Origin: Streptococcus parasanguinis
Lineage (GTDB): Bacteria > Bacillota > Bacilli > Lactobacillales > Streptococcaceae
Reading direction: 5' to 3'
Length of the DNA stretch: 14,941 nucleotides
NCBI GenBank assembly: GCA_905188195.1
Contig: CAJJKY010000023.1
Coordinates: 1-14,941, forward strand
Part shown: positions 13,569-14,941 of the stretch, piece by piece
Numbering within the stretch: the stretch's first letter is position 1
Layout of the letters: the number at the start of each line of letters is the position of its first letter
The notes under the pieces: model-generated
The model's input: only the letters and a program-made list of their open reading frames with translations
Database searches by the model: none
What the model was told of the DNA's origin: nothing
Position numbers and translations under genes: made by a program

Positions 13569-14941
13569 ACTTGTCAAAGTCTTCTTTATTGTATTTTTAC
13601 CATTATTATTCATCGTATTATCGCAATCTGATATGGTAAAAGCTGGCGATGTCAGCAACAATATTAGCTCACTTACTGTTTCATCAGAAGAAATCACAGA
13701 TGGTGGACAAACAACTGTTAAGTTTACATTTGATGAGCATGCACAAAAGATTCAACCGGGGGATACATTAAAAGTTAATTGGACTAGTTCTGGAACAGTC
13801 TTTGGGATAGGATTTAAAAAGACTATTCCATTAAGTATTGACGGAACTTACGTTGGAGACATGGTCATTACAGATGGATCTGCGACAGTTACTTTCAATG
13901 AAGCTATCAAAAACCTTCAAAACATTCGCGGTTGGGGTGAGTTTGAGATTGAGGGTCATAACGATACAGCAACCGATAAGGAGCATGTTGGAAAATTCAC
14001 TATTATTAGTGGAGCTAGAAAAGTAGAATTAAACGTTAAGAAAATAGCTACTGGTGTTAACAGCGCTCCATTCTATCTCAAAGCGGGAGATATGCACGCG
14101 AATGATCCTGAACATATTCTTTGGACACTAACCATTAATGCAATGAACTTAGATGTAGATGGTGATGTTCGTGTTGAAGATGACATCCAAGGTGGTCATT
14201 CACTTGTAAAAGATAGTTTTAGTATTACTACTACAGGTAACAAACCAGGATATTACGGTGGCTCAACTGCTATCGACGATTTCTTAGCAGCCTTTCCTGG
14301 ATCAACATTCACAGTTGATGCTGCAGGAAAAATTACAGTTACGATTCCTCAAAGTGAAATTAATAAGACTGGTGTCCTGATCTTTTACCAGACTAAAGTA
14401 GAGAATGAAAATCAAAAGAATTTCTTAAACAATACTAAGGTATGGTATCACGTTAAAGGTGAGCAAGCAGTTGTTGCAAAGGAAGTCAATGCATCTGTTG
14501 CAAATATTAATGCAAACGGTGGAGTGGATGGCGATATGACATCAACCACTACAACTACTACAACTACTACGACTCAAGAGCCAACTACTACAACCACTAC
14601 GACTCAAGAGCCAACTACTACAACCACTACGACTCAAGAGCCTACTACTACAACCACTACGACTCAAGAGCCTACAACCACAACCACTACGACTCAAGAG
14701 CCTACTACCACAACTACTACGACTCAAGAGCCTACTACCACAACTACTACGACTCAAGAGCCTACAACTACAACTACTACGACTCAAGAGCCTACAACTA
14801 CAACTACTACGACTCAAGAGCCTACAACTACAACTACTACGACTCAAGAGCCTACAACTACAACTACTACGACTCAAGAGCCTACTACCACAACTACTAC
14901 GACTCAAGAGCCTACAACTACAACTACTACGACTCAAGAGC
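13546..14941 (+). CDS. Thr-repeat surface adhesin, N-terminal part (runs off window)
   Basis: Partial gene: 465 codons are open to the window edge with no stop. Residues 1-33 look like a signal peptide (basic start, hydrophobic core about 12-25, probable cleavage after VKA). Residues 34-about 330 form a beta-rich, Cys-free region, which I read as two immunoglobulin-like subdomains of the MSCRAMM/collagen- or fibrinogen-binding kind. IQPGDTLKVNW (69-79) and the stretch NLQNIRGWGEFEIEGHN (123-139) resemble that family's conserved strands. From about residue 333 there is a Thr-rich stalk of PTTTTTTTQE repeats. The ATG at 13546 follows GGGAGA by five bases; a second in-frame ATG lies at 13555. 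The wall-sorting LPXTG motif would lie outside the window and is inferred. The ligand is unknown. Confidence 0.85.
   Translation, partial: MKKMNLSRLVKVFFIVFLPLLFIVLSQSDMVKAGDVSNNISSLTVSSEEITDGGQTTVKFTFDEHAQKIQPGDTLKVNWTSSGTVFGIGFKKTIPLSIDGTYVGDMVITDGSATVTFNEAIKNLQNIRGWGEFEIEGHNDTATDKEHVGKFTIISGARKVELNVKKIATGVNSAPFYLKAGDMHANDPEHILWTLTINAMNLDVDGDVRVEDDIQGGHSLVKDSFSITTTGNKPGYYGGSTAIDDFLAAFPGSTFTVDAAGKITVTIPQSEINKTGVLIFYQTKVENENQKNFLNNTKVWYHVKGEQAVVAKEVNASVANINANGGVDGDMTSTTTTTTTTTTQEPTTTTTTTQEPTTTTTTTQEPTTTTTTTQEPTTTTTTTQEPTTTTTTTQEPTTTTTTTQEPTTTTTTTQEPTTTTTTTQEPTTTTTTTQEPTTTTTTTQEPTTTTTTTQEPTTTTTTTQE
14551..14941 (+). repeat. 30-base tandem repeat array in the adhesin stalk
   Basis: Twelve complete 30-base units (14581-14940) each encode PTTTTTTTQE. 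A degenerate first unit (14551-14580, T instead of P) precedes them, and a thirteenth unit begins at the final base. Units differ only at synonymous sites in codons 1, 2, 3 and 5; codon 4 and the last five codons (ACT ACG ACT CAA GAG) are invariant. Seven of ten residues are Thr, so the stalk is an obvious candidate for O-glycosylation and an extended shape. Confidence 0.97.

Noticed and set aside
14542..14937. Ser/Arg/Cys-rich 131-residue ORF on the minus strand
   Set aside because: It is the antisense reading of the adhesin repeat array; a 30-base repeat without stop codons keeps several frames open. There is no ribosome site, and the sense frame has a signal peptide and domain structure.
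14581..14940. CRISPR-like regular 30-base repetition
   Set aside because: The units are directly adjacent with no spacers, are not palindromic, and stay in frame with the adhesin, so this is a coding tandem repeat.

Overview
The window looks like chromosome of a low-GC viridans Streptococcus of the mitis/sanguinis type. The coding sequences match remembered pneumococcal proteins closely in length and motifs. Two gene neighbourhoods are also as I remember them in pneumococcus: ftsW next to ppc, and a three-gene MacAB-like efflux operon next to gor. I cannot name the species from the sequence alone; a sanguinis/parasanguinis-like oral species is my guess.

Layout. Bases 1-260 are AT-rich and non-coding, with one dyad and a terminator. 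A minus-strand operon ftsW-ppc (4366 down to 261) couples septal peptidoglycan synthesis and PEP carboxylase. Diverging from it is a membrane-anchored GH25 muramidase (4615-5490), then a two-gene plus-strand operon of a YbaK/EbsC-type Cys-tRNA(Pro) deacylase and a histidine-phosphatase (phosphoglycerate-mutase-like) enzyme. This operon shares a bidirectional terminator with the convergent lysS (8277-6787). Next comes a minus-strand efflux operon (11709 down to 8536) of membrane-fusion protein, ABC ATPase and FtsX/MacB-type permease, tightly overlapped. Glutathione reductase (gor, 11889-13238) diverges from it.

The last 1.6 kb is different in kind. After two consecutive hairpins there is a promoter, a leader of about 150 bases with a long-range dyad and a tiny overlapping upstream ORF, and then the first 465 residues of a secreted, probably wall-anchored adhesin. 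The adhesin has a signal peptide, a beta-rich A region of about 290 residues, and a Thr-rich stalk of 10-residue repeats (12 complete copies) that runs off the end of the window.

Most of the window is conserved housekeeping. The parts most worth attention are the adhesin with its homogenised repeats and unusual leader, the apparently leaderless GH25 gene, and the repeat or dyad structures in the macA-like and gor promoters. I saw no CRISPR array, insertion sequence, tRNA or rRNA.
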